DNA from: AP-15 sp963775875
GTDB lineage: Bacteria; Pseudomonadota; Alphaproteobacteria; ATCC43930; CGMCC-115725
DNA length: 64,000 nt
Assembly (NCBI GenBank): GCA_963775875.1
Contig: CAVZKP010000016.1
Location: 1-64,000, forward strand
Direction of reading: 5' to 3'
Shown: one piece after another, positions 17,050 to 26,163 of the stretch
How positions within the stretch are numbered: position 1 is the first letter of the stretch
Layout of the letters: each line of letters begins with the position of its first letter
Notes under the pieces: model-generated
What the model was told of the DNA's origin: nothing
Database searches by the model: none
The model's input: the letters and a program-made list of their open reading frames with translations, nothing else
Program-made: the position numbers and the translations under genes

Positions 17050-17412
17050 TCATGCGAGTTGCGGCGAAATTCGAGACGACGTGGCACTACGCTTTGGGCG
17101 ACCGCGGCGTTTGTGGGCCGATGTCGATGATGCAGCCTTCGGAGGCGCGGTTTGCCTGGCACGCGGTGGCAGCCCGATATGAGCGTGACGGAACAAAGCC
17201 GCGACGTTTCGGGTCGCGTCCGTGCGCACCACCCAATCGGTCCCCCGATGCTCGAGACGCACATTCTGCAACCGGTCGAGATCGCGCAACAATTCCTTCC
17301 ATTCCGGCGTGACGTCTGCTTCGCACAAAATGTCATCGAGATGCTTTTGCATCGCGAGGGCCAGGAAGGAACAAAACACATGGCCACGGATGGCGGCGTC
17401 CGACGAATGGAA
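17050..17412 (-). pseudogene. IS1634-type transposase, C-terminal fragment
   Basis: On the minus strand the sequence S-D-A-A-I-R-G-H-V-F-C-S-F-L-A-L starts abruptly and continues to R-D-L-D-R-L-Q-N-V-R-L-E-H, F-R-H-A-H-I-G-L-P-P and a stop at 17050. This is the C-terminal tail of IS1634-type transposases (the A-I-x-G-H-x-F-x-x-F-L-A-L motif). The rest is missing because the IS4-type copy begins at about 17413. A long frame in this region on the same strand is only a shadow of the IS4 gene. Confidence 0.75.
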
Positions 17413-18495
17413 GACGTTCGCGTGCGGAGCCTGCGTTGCACTGAACAATTCCGCACCATGGCGTTCGCGCAAATGACGTATCGCGAAAGCCTGCGCGACA
17501 TTGAAGCCTGCCTGCGCGCGCGACCCTCGAAATTGTATGGCATGGGATTGCGCGGAGCGGTCGTGAAATCGACGTTGGCCGACGCGAACGAATTGCGCGA
17601 CTGGCGCATGTGGTCCGACCTCGCCGCCGTTTTGATCCGCCGCGCGCGCAAACTTTATGCGACGCAGGACTTCGGGATTGATCTCGCCAACACTGTGTAC
17701 GCGCTCGACAGCACGACGATCGATTTGTGCCTTTCGTTGTTTCCGTGGGCGGATTTTCGTTCGACCAAGGCGGCGGTCAAAATGCACACGCTTCTCGATC
17801 TGCGAGGGCCGATCCCTAGTTTTATCCATGTTTCCGTTGGCAAAATGGGCGACGCCCGCGCGCTGGACATGATCGCGCCGGAAGCCGGATCGATCTATGT
17901 CATGGATCGCGGCTATGTCGATTTCAGACGGCTGAATGTGTTTCATCGGGCGGGTGCGTTCTTCGTCACGCGCGCCAAACGCAACATGAATTATCACCGC
18001 GTCTATTCCCGCGCGGTCGATAAAACAACCGGCGTCCGCGCGGATCAAAGCGTCGCGCTCAATGGATTTTACACGAGAAAGGACTATCCTCAACACATGC
18101 GGCGCATCTCGTTTTGCGATCCGGAAACCGGCAAGCGCCTCGTGTTTTTGACAAACAATTTCGTGCTCCCTGCGGAAACCATCGCCGCGCTTTACAAAAA
18201 GCGTCGGCAGGTCGAACTGTTTTTCAAGTGGATCAAACAAAACCTCCGCATCAAGCATTTTTACGGCACGTCGGAGAACGCCGTGAAAACGCAAATCTGG
18301 ACGGCGGTCTGCGTTTATGTGCTCGCCGCCATCATTAAGAGGGAACTGGCGCTGAACGTCTCGCTCAATACTTTTCTACAGATTTTGTCAGTCCACTCAT
18401 TCGAAAAAATCGAGCTTTTCCGCGCCTTCCAGGACGTCGACACCGAAAATCCATCCCCGCAATCCAATAACCAGTTGAATCTATTCAATTCTTAA
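17413..18495 (+). pseudogene. IS4-family transposase lacking its N-terminus
   Basis: From V-R-S-L-R-C-T-E-Q-F-R onward the frame matches IS4-type transposases: A-Q-M-T-Y-R-E-S-L-R-D-I-E, S-T-L-A-D-A-N-E, catalytic D in Y-A-L-D-S-T-T-I-D, D in V-M-D-R-G-Y-V-D-F, and the Y-(2)-R-(3)-E-(6)-K motif with E in Q-V-E-L-F-F-K-W-I-K. About 35 native N-terminal residues are absent, and the frame upstream to 17152 encodes antisense of the IS1634 fragment instead. The right end lies near 18509, inside an alpha/beta hydrolase gene. The catalytic core is intact but the element is probably immobile. Confidence 0.8.
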
Positions 18496-18509
18496 CCGGA
18501 CGGCAGTGC

Positions 18510-18746
18510 GTGAAAATACAAGATCAGCGGTCGCCCTTCCTTTGCCGGGAAATACCACGCGACGAGTGTCTCGCCGTCAGCGGTCGTAAGACGCAGTTCT
18601 TCACCGCCGCTCATGTCGGTTTGCGCCAGCTCGGTGAGACGGCGGTCGGGAAAATATTGAAGCCTGCGTTGAAAAGCGGCCAAGCCGACGATGGTCAGAA
18701 CATAAGCTGCGGCGAGCGAGGCCAGCGACCATCTCAAAAAGGTCAT
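18510..18746 (-). pseudogene. Alpha/beta hydrolase, N-terminal fragment cut by IS4
   Basis: The ATG at 18746, preceded by GAGAGG, starts a protein with an N-terminal membrane helix (W-S-L-A-S-L-A-A-A-Y-V-L-T-I-V-G-L-A), then R-L-Q-Y-F-P-D and L-V-A-W-Y-F-P-A-K-E-G-R-P-L-I-L-Y-F-H. This is the start of a membrane-anchored alpha/beta hydrolase of the FrsA/BAAT-like group; the native continuation is G-N-G-G. Here it jumps to A-L-P-S-G-stop in IS4 sequence after about 79 residues, losing the nucleophile Ser and the rest of the fold. The missing 3' part is not seen nearby. Confidence 0.8.
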
Positions 18747-19046
18747 CACAAATCGTCCTCTCAACGGATACGCACCGGATGAAGAACTTGTTGAAGCTGA
18801 AATTGACGTTGTCGACGGATTTTGGCAATTCCAATCCTCAAGACGAGGCTCTCGTGACACCTAGCCGCAGCAGGAATCTCCGAAACCACGACCAGGCGCG
18901 CCGCCATGCAAGGCGTGAATGGATAAGGATGCTCGAGCAAAGAGGTGGCGACCGTCGCGCTGAGCAACAACAGACGCATCTGCTAGTTTATTGCGCCGTC
19001 AGGCGAGGAACTAATTGACTTCGGCAATAAAACAGGGAGGACATTC

Positions 19047-19784
19047 ATGCGCGTTGCAGTAATCACGGGTGGAATGGGTGGGCTTGGCGAATCGATCAGC
19101 ACGAAAATGCACGCGGCCGGCTATCGGGTTGTGGTCACCCATTCGCCCGGCAATACGAAAGCCAAGGAATGGATCGCCGAACACAAGGCCAGCGGGCACG
19201 AATTCAGTGCCTACCCGGCCGACGTTGCAGATTTCAATTCCTGCAAGGAGTGCGTCGCACGGATTGCCAAGGAGGTCGGACCCGTCGACATTCTGGTCAA
19301 CAACGCGGGTATAACCCGCGATACCACGTTCAAGAAAATGAGCAAGGACGACTGGGATTCGGTCATTCGCACCAATCTCGACTCGGTCTTCAACATGACC
19401 AAACAGGTCATGGATGGCATGGTCGACCGCGGCTGGGGCCGTGTCGTCAACGTGTCCTCGGTGAATGGCTCGAAGGGCGCATTCGGACAAACCAACTATT
19501 CAGCCGCGAAATCCGGGATGCACGGCTTCACCAAGGCGTTGGCGCTCGAGGTTGCCCGCAAAGGGGTTACGGTCAATACCATATCGCCTGGCTACATCGG
19601 CACCAAGATGGTCATGGCGATCCCGAAGGAAGTGCTCGAGACTAAGATTCTGCCGCAGATCCCGCTCGGACGCCTTGGCCGGCCCGAGGAGATTGCAGGT
19701 CTTATCATTTACCTTTGCTCGGATGAGGCGGCGTTCGTGACCGGCGCCAATATCGCGATCAACGGCGGCCAGCACATGCAATAG
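19047..19784 (+). CDS. phaB: Acetoacetyl-CoA reductase
   Basis: A 245-residue short-chain dehydrogenase of the PhaB type, which reduces acetoacetyl-CoA to (R)-3-hydroxybutyryl-CoA with NADPH for polyhydroxybutyrate synthesis. Seen: the cofactor glycine motif T-G-G-M-G-G-L-G near the N-terminus, N-N-A-G-I-T-R-D-T-T-F, V-N-V-S-S-V-N-G-S-K-G-A-F-G-Q, and catalytic Y-S-A-A-K. The Q-T-N-Y-S-A-A-K-S-G-M context and G-G-Q-H-M-Q tail are characteristic of PhaB over FabG. The ATG has GGGAGGAC upstream. No phaA or phaC is adjacent, but a phasin gene lies 1.9 kb downstream. Confidence 0.92.
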   Translation: MRVAVITGGMGGLGESISTKMHAAGYRVVVTHSPGNTKAKEWIAEHKASGHEFSAYPADVADFNSCKECVARIAKEVGPVDILVNNAGITRDTTFKKMSKDDWDSVIRTNLDSVFNMTKQVMDGMVDRGWGRVVNVSSVNGSKGAFGQTNYSAAKSGMHGFTKALALEVARKGVTVNTISPGYIGTKMVMAIPKEVLETKILPQIPLGRLGRPEEIAGLIIYLCSDEAAFVTGANIAINGGQHMQ

Positions 19785-20154
19785 CGGGCGTTTTCAAGGC
19801 GTGAAAATGTGAACTCAAGAGTCGGCAGGAGAGCAAGAGCTCAATCATGCCCAGGATGCAAAGCAAAGTGCTCGCTGGGATTGCCGAAGAAAAAGCGACG
19901 CGCGCGGCGGAAGTCAAAAGTCCGGCCGCACGCACGGCGGATAAATATATCCGCCCAAGAGAAGTGCGGGCAACGCCGGCCGCCGTGAGCCGCCGTGCCA
20001 AAGATCGGCGAAAATCTGATACTCGACGTTAAGGCCAAGAAGGCCACATTAACAAGTTGGATGTGCCAGCATAAAAATGACGGTATACGTACGATCATGG
20101 CCGCATTTGCGACCGCCCTGGAAGCTATTGAGAGACATCTACAGGGGTGAAATA

Positions 20155-20670
20155 ATGCCACGCTATTGGATTTCCCTTCGCAGCCCCTTCGGCGCCCAGC
20201 CTGCTATTTCGGTTCCGGGGAGGGAATTGGCTAGTTGGCGCCGCAAGCCGACTGCAATCAATGCTGAAGCGATCCTCGGCATTTTCCGGCGCAGCTCGGA
20301 TAGAGCTATCTTTCTTGGTATTCCAAATCAGAATGGCGACGTCGAAAATATGCCAGATCTAAAGCCCGTCGCTGCATTCGCTTTTGCCAGCGCTGATGCC
20401 GCCACCGCAGCCCGAGAAGGCGCATTAACCCGATTGGCGAAGCATATCGGCCAGGACGGATTGCTAACGGGATTCAGTGTAGGCCAGGCTGTCAGCGCCA
20501 TCCGGGTAGAGGCGTCAGCCTTGGTCCTCGATGCCAGGTTTATCCGCATAGCCGCGGCCGCCGCCGGCAAGGCTCCGGACTGGATGTCGAGCCCTGCCGG
20601 ACGAGCTGTCGGCTGGGTCGCGATTCTGATAGCACTAGGCCTCGTTATAGCCGCCATGTGGCACGGCTAG
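20155..20670 (+). CDS. Hypothetical protein with a C-terminal membrane anchor
   Basis: A 171-residue protein starting at the ATG at 20155 (CAGGGGTGAAATA before it); a longer frame to 20077 lacks a binding site. The first ~60 residues have a compact, slightly basic sequence (Y-W-I-S-L-R-S-P-F-G). The middle is Ala-rich with alternating helices, and the C-terminus is one hydrophobic helix (V-G-W-V-A-I-L-I-A-L-G-L-V-I-A-A-M) ending W-H-G, typical of a tail-anchored membrane protein. No family is recognised. Confidence 0.55.
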   Translation: MPRYWISLRSPFGAQPAISVPGRELASWRRKPTAINAEAILGIFRRSSDRAIFLGIPNQNGDVENMPDLKPVAAFAFASADAATAAREGALTRLAKHIGQDGLLTGFSVGQAVSAIRVEASALVLDARFIRIAAAAAGKAPDWMSSPAGRAVGWVAILIALGLVIAAMWHG

Positions 20671-21645
20671 TCTAGACACACTTCCCCTTCCGCTATTCCC
20701 GGCTAGCAAGCCAAGCGGGCATGGGGAACCACTTAGATTAGACCGTATACGTGGGGATGCCTTGCCTTGGGGGCTATCGGAGGCCAGTCCGCCCGGCGCC
20801 TGAATACAGGCTTGTTGCCGTTCATGTCGCAGATGTGAGCATGCCCAATGGCGGGATTTTGCTCGGCGCGGAAGCCTTCAAAAGGTGAAGACGCCCGGTC
20901 TGTTATTACCCTTGGAAAGCTCCACTTCGGAACGCGTGCTGCCAAGAACCGCTTTTAGAAAGAGCGGGCCGCCTTCGAACTCGATCGGAACAGGTCCGGG
21001 TCGTTTCGGCGGGCTGCAACGTTTGACGCTGCCGGACATCGTTTGTTCTACTCGACGTTCTGCTCCTTTTCCTCATGACGGAGGCCAAAACACAAGTAAC
21101 GGGAAAGTATCTCAAGTTTCCCGTTATGATAACTACCGAAATGATAGCGTTGCTTATTTTTTAGGCAATTATTTATCCACAGTATTATGTTTTTCGAGCT
21201 CGCCCTCCGGCGCTTCGGGTTGAACAAACGATAGGCAATGATACGCTGACTTGGCGCGGCCGCGAGAACCGGTGGTGACTCCGGCGACATAAAAAACGCG
21301 GGTAGCATCCGAAGGCATTGTCAGGTTCGTCCGTTTTACTTGTCGATAGCCCGGGGCGGTCAAAGCCCGGATGTCTAAATTTCAATGCCTTAGGACGCGC
21401 GTCACCGAGCTAAATCGGCTCGAAAATCGTCTATTCTTGGCAAATGTGACGATGCCCGACATCCGTGACCCTCGAGGTGGTTGTTTCTTGATATCCCCTG
21501 TTTTCTGTATCTCTCATGTTGCGCCGCGATTTAAATTTGATGTCATTGTGCCCGGCGCTAAAAAACCTGGTTAAGCGAAAGTGCAGATTGCAACCACATA
21601 GGGTCGGAGGAGCGCCGGCACACTCTCAACCAAGGACGCGATGAC
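20671..21645. other. No convincing gene; carries one copy of a structured dispersed repeat
   Basis: Nearly 1 kb without a well-supported gene. Frames at 20733-20945 and 21169-21363 (minus) and 20885-21223 (plus) lack ribosome binding sites and family matches. The segment contains the hairpin repeat at 21401-21450. A promoter for the phasin gene presumably lies near its right end. Confidence 0.4.
21401..21450 (-). repeat. Dispersed structured repeat, copy B
   Basis: Read on the minus strand this contains CCAAGAATAG followed by a hairpin CGAGC-(7)-GCTCG. About 35 bases match copy A at 30761-30810 at roughly 83 percent identity. The outer base pair of the stem has changed on both sides between copies (G-C in A, C-G in B), which preserves pairing. 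Confidence 0.55.
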
Positions 21646-22215
21646 ATGGCTAAGACTAAGGGAGAGGCTCGGACTAATAACAAGGAAAAGACCCCAGCCA
21701 AAGTTGAGGAAGATTCCTGGGTTAAGATCGAGGAGGAAGCGGCTCGAGCCAAAGCCGAGGAAGAGGTCCGCGCTAGGGTCGAGCAAGAGGCTCGGGTCAC
21801 GGCTGAGCAAGAGGTCCGCGCCAGAGCCGAGCAAGACACCCGGGTCAGGGCTGAGCAAGAGGCTCAAGTCAAGGCCGAGCAAGAGGCTCGGGTCGGTTCT
21901 GAAAGCGAAATTGCGAATTTTCAAGGAATTGGCAAAGAGCAACTCAAGTCGGCGACCACCTCGCCTATTTTCCTCGTCACAGGTTTCCAGGCCATAACTG
22001 CGGAAACAATTGAATATTCGAAAAAGTCTTTAGAAAACGGCTCTGCTTTTGTAGAAAAGCTGCTCGGTGCCAAGTCTTTTCAGAGCGCCATTCACGTCCG
22101 GTCCGAATATGCCAAGACGTCTTATGCGGAACTCGTCGCGTATCTGACGAAACTCGGCGAACTCAATACCAAGCTTGCCAAAGAGGCTTTCAAGAGGCGT
22201 TCTCACGTTGCATGA
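21646..22215 (+). CDS. Phasin with repetitive N-terminal coiled coil
   Basis: A 189-residue granule-associated protein. The C-terminal ~90 residues are phasin-like (F-Q-A-I-T-A-E-T-I-E-Y-S-K-K-S-L-E-N-G and V-E-K-L-L-G-A-K-S-F-Q-S-A-I). The first ~85 residues are a highly charged extension of imperfect 8-residue repeats (pattern V-x-A-E-Q-E-A-R), encoded by near-repeating 24-base units, predicted to form a long helix or coiled coil. The ATG at 21646 has AAGGA upstream. Phasins coat PHB granules; this one fits with phaB upstream. The repeat arm is longer than in ordinary phasins. Confidence 0.8.
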   Translation: MAKTKGEARTNNKEKTPAKVEEDSWVKIEEEAARAKAEEEVRARVEQEARVTAEQEVRARAEQDTRVRAEQEAQVKAEQEARVGSESEIANFQGIGKEQLKSATTSPIFLVTGFQAITAETIEYSKKSLENGSAFVEKLLGAKSFQSAIHVRSEYAKTSYAELVAYLTKLGELNTKLAKEAFKRRSHVA

Positions 22216-23198
22216 CGGTGGAACTGTTTCCCGCGAACGCCAACCGCCCACGGCGAACGAGCGCCACTCGATGCATGGCCGACCCGCGCATGATCTCGGT
22301 AGTGCAGCAGCCGGTCGGCGATCGAGCGCTCGGCGTGATAGAGGCCGCCGAGGAAGACGCAGTCACGCCCTTCGACCTGATCGGCAATCACCTGTCCGGC
22401 ATCGAGCTCAAGCCGCAAGGCGTCGAGGACAATCGAGTCCGGGATTTCCAAGAGCTTCACCGCGAGCGGCAGCAGTTCGTCGCGCGGCAAGCCGCAATGG
22501 CCTTCATCAAGAGCTTCGGTCAGGGCAAACGAGATCCCGGCCCGCGCCCGGATCATGGCCGTCTTTTCGATGCCGAGTTTCATCGCGACGGCATCGGCCG
22601 TCTTAAAGCCGATGCCCCGAATGTCGCGTGCGAGTCTATCGGGATCTTCCGAAATCACCTGGATCGCATCGGCGCCATATGTCTTGTAAATCCGCACCGC
22701 GCGCGATGTGCCGACCCCATGGGCATGCAGAAAGATCATGATCTCGCGGATCGCCCGCTGTTCCGCCCAACCCGCAGCAATCCCATCGGCGCGCTTCGGT
22801 CCTATGCCGGCAACTTCCCGCAGCCGATGCGGCTCGGCTTCGATGACGTCGAACACTTGGGCACCGAAGGCCTGGACGAGTTTGCGGGCATAAGCGGGAC
22901 CAATGCCACGGATCATCCCGGAGCCGAGATATTTTTCAATTCCCTCTGCCGTAGTGGGCGGGGTCGCTTTTAGAAACCGCGCGCGAAACTGCACGCCATG
23001 CGTGCGATCGTTGGCCCATTCGCCGCTCGCCTGGATAAACTCGCCGGCGGAGATCACTGCGGCATGACCGACGACAGTAATCGGATCACGCTTGCCGCGC
23101 GCCTTTACGCGCAGAACGCAGAAGCCTTCGTTATGAAATGTTACCCGCTCGACGAGGCCGGCGAAGACTTCCGTCCTTGGGTTGGTGTTTACCGCCAT
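22203..23198 (-). pseudogene. RecD2-type helicase, N-terminal fragment
   Basis: The frame begins V-F-A-G-L-V-E-R-V-T-F-H-N-E-G-F-C-V-L-R-V, an RecD2-type OB-fold, followed by G-S-G-M-I-R-G-I-G-P-A-Y-A-R-K-L-V and V-A-G-I-G-P-K-R-A helix-hairpin-helix motifs and I-R-G-I-G-F-K-T-A-D-A-V-A. About residue 295 (near 22311), after R-S-I-A-D-R-L-L, homology stops before the Walker A motif. The remaining ~35 residues are unrelated and overlap the phasin gene's 3' end by 13 bases. RecD2 is normally about 720 residues with SF1 helicase motifs, so this piece cannot unwind DNA. No IS is left at the break. Confidence 0.8.
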
Positions 23199-23432
23199 CG
23201 CGTGTCTGATGCACTCCTTCGCGATGCGCGACAAGACCAAAACACGCGACCGGCGTTGTATGACCGGTCAGACGGTTCAACGATCGAGTCAGGTGCTCCC
23301 GCTTGAAGCATAAACGTTGTGTCGCTGTGCCGGAAAGAATGAAACTCCCGCCATATTCCGAGGCTCCGCGCTGATGGATACAATCGCGCTTCGGGCAGCC
23401 ACTCTCGCTGTCTCGGACGTCCATCAGTTCGG

Positions 23433-24188
23433 TTACCCGACTTGCAGGAGCAGTGCGACAAGCTCGCTTTGGCGATGCGTGTCCGTCTTGGCAAAGACGG
23501 ATTTCAACTGATTGCGCGCCGTCTCCCGGGAAATCTTCAATTCGCGGGCGGCGATATCGGGAGGGGCGCCGCGCGCGATGATGCAGGCGAGCTTCGCTTC
23601 CGAAGGTGTCAGGCGGAACGCTTTGGCGAGGATCGCCGCGGGCGGTCCTGGCTTGGGCCCCAATGCATTTAGCGTCAAGAGGGCGCGCAACTCCTGGCCC
23701 GGCTGATGCGCCGGCCCGTCGAAGGGCCAAATTCGCACGATGACCGGCAATTTGTCCGTCCGTGGAACAATGATCGGTTCCATAACCAAGGGGGTTGGAC
23801 GCGGCATCGCCGTCATTTGATAGATGGCGTCCTTGAGCAGCGTCCTGGAGCCGGGATCGTGAACAAAAAGCCGCCTATCCTTAATCTTGATATCATGGTC
23901 GAAAATGCCGTTGGCCGCGGCGTTCACGTCGGCGACGAATCCGTGCGGATCGATTGCGATCGCGGGCAACCGCATCGCATTGAGCGCGGCGATTGGGGAA
24001 GTACATGATCCGCGCGCTCCAGCAACGGCAGCAATCTCGATCAAGCGCCCGGTGAAAGAAGCCAGAAAACGCTCTTCTTGAGCGTGTAATTGGCAAACCT
24101 CTGAGTTCAAGCTGATACTGGTCATTGCACTATCTCGATCAATGGGTGTTGCAAGGAATGAGAGTTTACGGAAATCATTCGTTTTCAT
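23433..24188 (-). CDS. LuxR-type HTH transcriptional regulator
   Basis: A 251-residue regulator. The C-terminal ~65 residues are a LuxR HTH: L-T-P-S-E-A-K-L-A-C-I-I-A-R-G, then I-A-A-R-E-L-K-I-S-R-E-T-A-R-N-Q-L-K-S-V-F-A-K. The N-terminal part contains a PAS-like segment (A-I-A-I-D-P-H-G-F-V-A-D-V-N-A-A-A). I chose the ATG at 24188, preceded by GAGGTCGGTTGCT; other in-frame Mets exist at 24224 and 24125. No partner gene is adjacent and the ligand is unknown. Confidence 0.82.
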   Translation of the reverse strand: MKTNDFRKLSFLATPIDRDSAMTSISLNSEVCQLHAQEERFLASFTGRLIEIAAVAGARGSCTSPIAALNAMRLPAIAIDPHGFVADVNAAANGIFDHDIKIKDRRLFVHDPGSRTLLKDAIYQMTAMPRPTPLVMEPIIVPRTDKLPVIVRIWPFDGPAHQPGQELRALLTLNALGPKPGPPAAILAKAFRLTPSEAKLACIIARGAPPDIAARELKISRETARNQLKSVFAKTDTHRQSELVALLLQVG

Positions 24189-24807
24189 AGCAACCGACCT
24201 CAGGCAGGAATGCGCAAGTGGCATTCATGAAATCTTGCCTGGATAAACAAGAGCAATTTGTCAGAATCTCACCGCCGACCCCTTTGCTTGGGCGGCAGCG
24301 TAACATTCTAAGTGTTACGTGGTCGTAAAAGAGCAACAATGAAGAAAAACAGCGGCAAATGATGTGCAGTTTCACACAAGTTGAATTGCGCGCCATAATA
24401 ACACTTACTAAAAATATGTAAATATTCATAATCATTATACATATATAGAAGTTAAATAGACATCTAGTTTGATTTTATAATAATGCATATTTTTACCAAA
24501 ATTGCAATTAACTATATTGGCCAAATCGTGGCACGCTCCGATGGGGCTCAAAGGAAGTGTAAATTTGTTGTTGGACACATGGATTGCAGAGCTAGGGCGG
24601 ATGCACCCAAAAAGATTATGCCTTTCACCGGGAGCTCGAGCAGTCCGTCGGAACTCCGGGTGGCAAGCCACAGTCGTGGGCCTCCTATACTAAGTTCCGA
24701 TCAGCAAAGACCCACATTGTTCGTAGGCTTCGGCAGGCGCAAGAAACAATAGTGTGTTGCTCGCACGCCCTGCGCTCACACCTCGTAGCTTCCGACTCCG
24801 ATATCCA
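24189..24807. other. No recognisable gene, partly AT-rich
   Basis: About 620 bases. The segment around 24400-24540 is AT-rich and could hold promoters. Frames at 24483-24752 and 24435-24671 overlap each other on opposite strands and look non-coding. Confidence 0.4.
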
Positions 24808-25374
24808 TTAGCCTCGACGCAGTCGAAAGGAATGGTGCACATCGATCATGATTTTTTGGCCCGGCTGGTCCCCGGCCTTTGCCTTGTCGAGTGTGAAGCT
24901 GGTGAATGGGTAACGACGCATGCCATCACTGTCGAAAAACTCAACTGCGCGTGCCGTGACCTTGTGTGCCACCGTCCAGTGATCCAATGGTTTGCTCAAG
25001 CCAATGATAACAACGGTCGGGACGTTAGCCGAAATTTGTTCCCCAACGCATCGCCAAAACGAGTCGACTGACCTGAGTTCCCGTCGCCGGAAGGAACGAC
25101 GCCAGTGAAGGTCATCGTACCCATGCTGTTCAGCGACATAGGCGACTGAGTAATTTAGCAGGCGCTTGATTTCCGGCACCCCGAACCCATTCCATAACGC
25201 CTGAGGAAACTCGTCGGGAAGTCTTTCACATAAACTTCGAAACATTGCAGCCAGATCATCCTCGCCAAGATGATAAAGCAATTTGATTGAATTTAAGATC
25301 GAATACACCCCGCATAGCCCGTCGAACTTCCCCTGTTGGTCAGGTTTGCAATGCGGGTGACGTCTAGCGGCCAT
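24808..25374 (-). CDS. Papain/C39-like cysteine peptidase-fold protein
   Basis: A 188-residue protein with a papain-like catalytic layout: Q-x-G-K-F-D-G-L-C-G-V-Y-S-I-L-N near the N-terminus (oxyanion Gln and nucleophile Cys), D-H-W-T-V-A about 110 residues later (catalytic His) and F-F-D-S-D-G-M-R-R-Y (Asp). There is no signal peptide or transporter domain, so it should act in the cytoplasm. The ATG has a textbook GGGAGGAGAC ribosome binding site. A tiny ORF with an equally strong binding site lies 77 bases upstream on the same strand. Substrate is unknown; a peptide or conjugate-processing role is possible but unproven. Confidence 0.65.
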   Translation of the reverse strand: MAARRHPHCKPDQQGKFDGLCGVYSILNSIKLLYHLGEDDLAAMFRSLCERLPDEFPQALWNGFGVPEIKRLLNYSVAYVAEQHGYDDLHWRRSFRRRELRSVDSFWRCVGEQISANVPTVVIIGLSKPLDHWTVAHKVTARAVEFFDSDGMRRYPFTSFTLDKAKAGDQPGQKIMIDVHHSFRLRRG

Positions 25375-25450
25375 GTCTCCTCCCGAATCTTTAGCTCCCC
25401 GAAGAAGACCTAAAGGCAGCCTGCGGTGACCTCACCGTCGGGGGAACATC

Positions 25451-25540
25451 TTAGCGAGACCGGCGGCGCGGCCGGCCGTCGGCGTCAAGGCCGAACAGGA
25501 TGAGGATTGGCGGGCTGGTTGCAGACTTTGGTTTGGTCAT
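25451..25540 (-). CDS. Tiny ORF upstream of the peptidase-like gene
   Basis: A 29-residue ORF (M-T-K-P-K-S-A-T-S-P-P-I-L-I-L-F-G-L-D-A-D-G-R-P-R) with a strong CCAGGAGGAGAGTC leader before its ATG. The I-L-I-L-F-G-L-D-x-D-G-x-P-R start resembles the N-terminus of a longer conserved alphaproteobacterial small protein, so this may be a truncated copy. A GC-rich hairpin lies just upstream. It precedes the peptidase-like gene and may be co-transcribed with it. Confidence 0.45.
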   Translation of the reverse strand: MTKPKSATSPPILILFGLDADGRPRRRSR

Positions 25541-25563
25541 GACTCTCCTCCTGGAATCACAAA

Positions 25564-25579
25564 GGGCGCCGCAGCGCCC
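25564..25579 (-). promoter_or_regulatory. GC-rich hairpin in the leader of the tiny ORF
   Basis: GGGCGC and GCGCCC enclose a four-base loop. On the minus strand it is followed by CTTTGTG and, about 15 bases later, by the strong ribosome binding site of the ORF at 25540. It could be a weak terminator or a leader structure. Confidence 0.35.
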
Positions 25580-25844
25580 CAGAAGCACAATCGTGTATTG
25601 TCGGCGCACCTTGCCGAAAACGGCTAGTAATCAGCGAACAGCTGTATTATAAAACAACAAATAAGTATGTCAAGCAAACGAAACTACACTGAAAACTCTG
25701 ATTTTACACTGAATTCAGGAACGATATAGTTGGCATTGTCTTTTGTTTAACTGTCAGCTTATCTTGCTCGCGCTCGAGTTTGGAGCGCTTGGTGACGGGC
25801 TCGAGCCAACTTAGGGTACCGCAGTCAATACAGCAGGTCTTACG

Positions 25845-25991
25845 ATGAATGAGCCAATAATCACTTGCCCAAATTGCAAGACCGAAATCAAATTAACCGA
25901 GTCGTTGGCCGCGCCACTGATCGAGGCGACACGCCTGCAGTTCGAGCATACGATCGCTGAAAAAGAGGCGCAGATATTCTCCAAAATCTGA
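25845..25991 (+). pseudogene. DUF2130 protein, N-terminal fragment
   Basis: A 48-residue ORF reading M-N-E-P-I-I-T-C-P-N-C-K-T-E-I-K-L-T-E-S, then L-A-A-P-L-I-E-A-T-R. This is the characteristic N-terminus of DUF2130 proteins (a C-P-x-C zinc-knuckle-like start followed by a long coiled coil). It ends at a stop after F-S-K-I, whereas intact members exceed 400 residues; the rest is not found downstream. AGGT precedes the ATG. Confidence 0.65.
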
Positions 25992-26163
25992 ATCCGACGA
26001 TTGAATCTAAGGAACTGTCGCTGCCGACGGCTGCTCCATGGACGAGAACTTCATTGTGAGCTTGCCTGGCACGTCAAAGCTCGATTTGTCGCGCCCATCC
26101 GCGTAATATGCGACACTGCTCGACAACAGGGGCAGTCCAGGTCCCGAACCAAGTTGGAGGGTG

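Noticed and set aside
17050..18294. Long minus-strand frame of 414 codons
   Set aside because: Only its last ~120 codons are real (IS1634 tail); the rest is antisense to the IS4 transposase.
19847..20032. 61-residue Arg/Lys/Ala-rich frame after phaB
   Set aside because: No proper ribosome binding site and low-complexity composition; too weak to list as a gene.
23340..23432. Possible tRNA-like or phage-integrase remnant upstream of the LuxR gene's end
   Set aside because: No cloverleaf could be drawn and no integrase motif was found.
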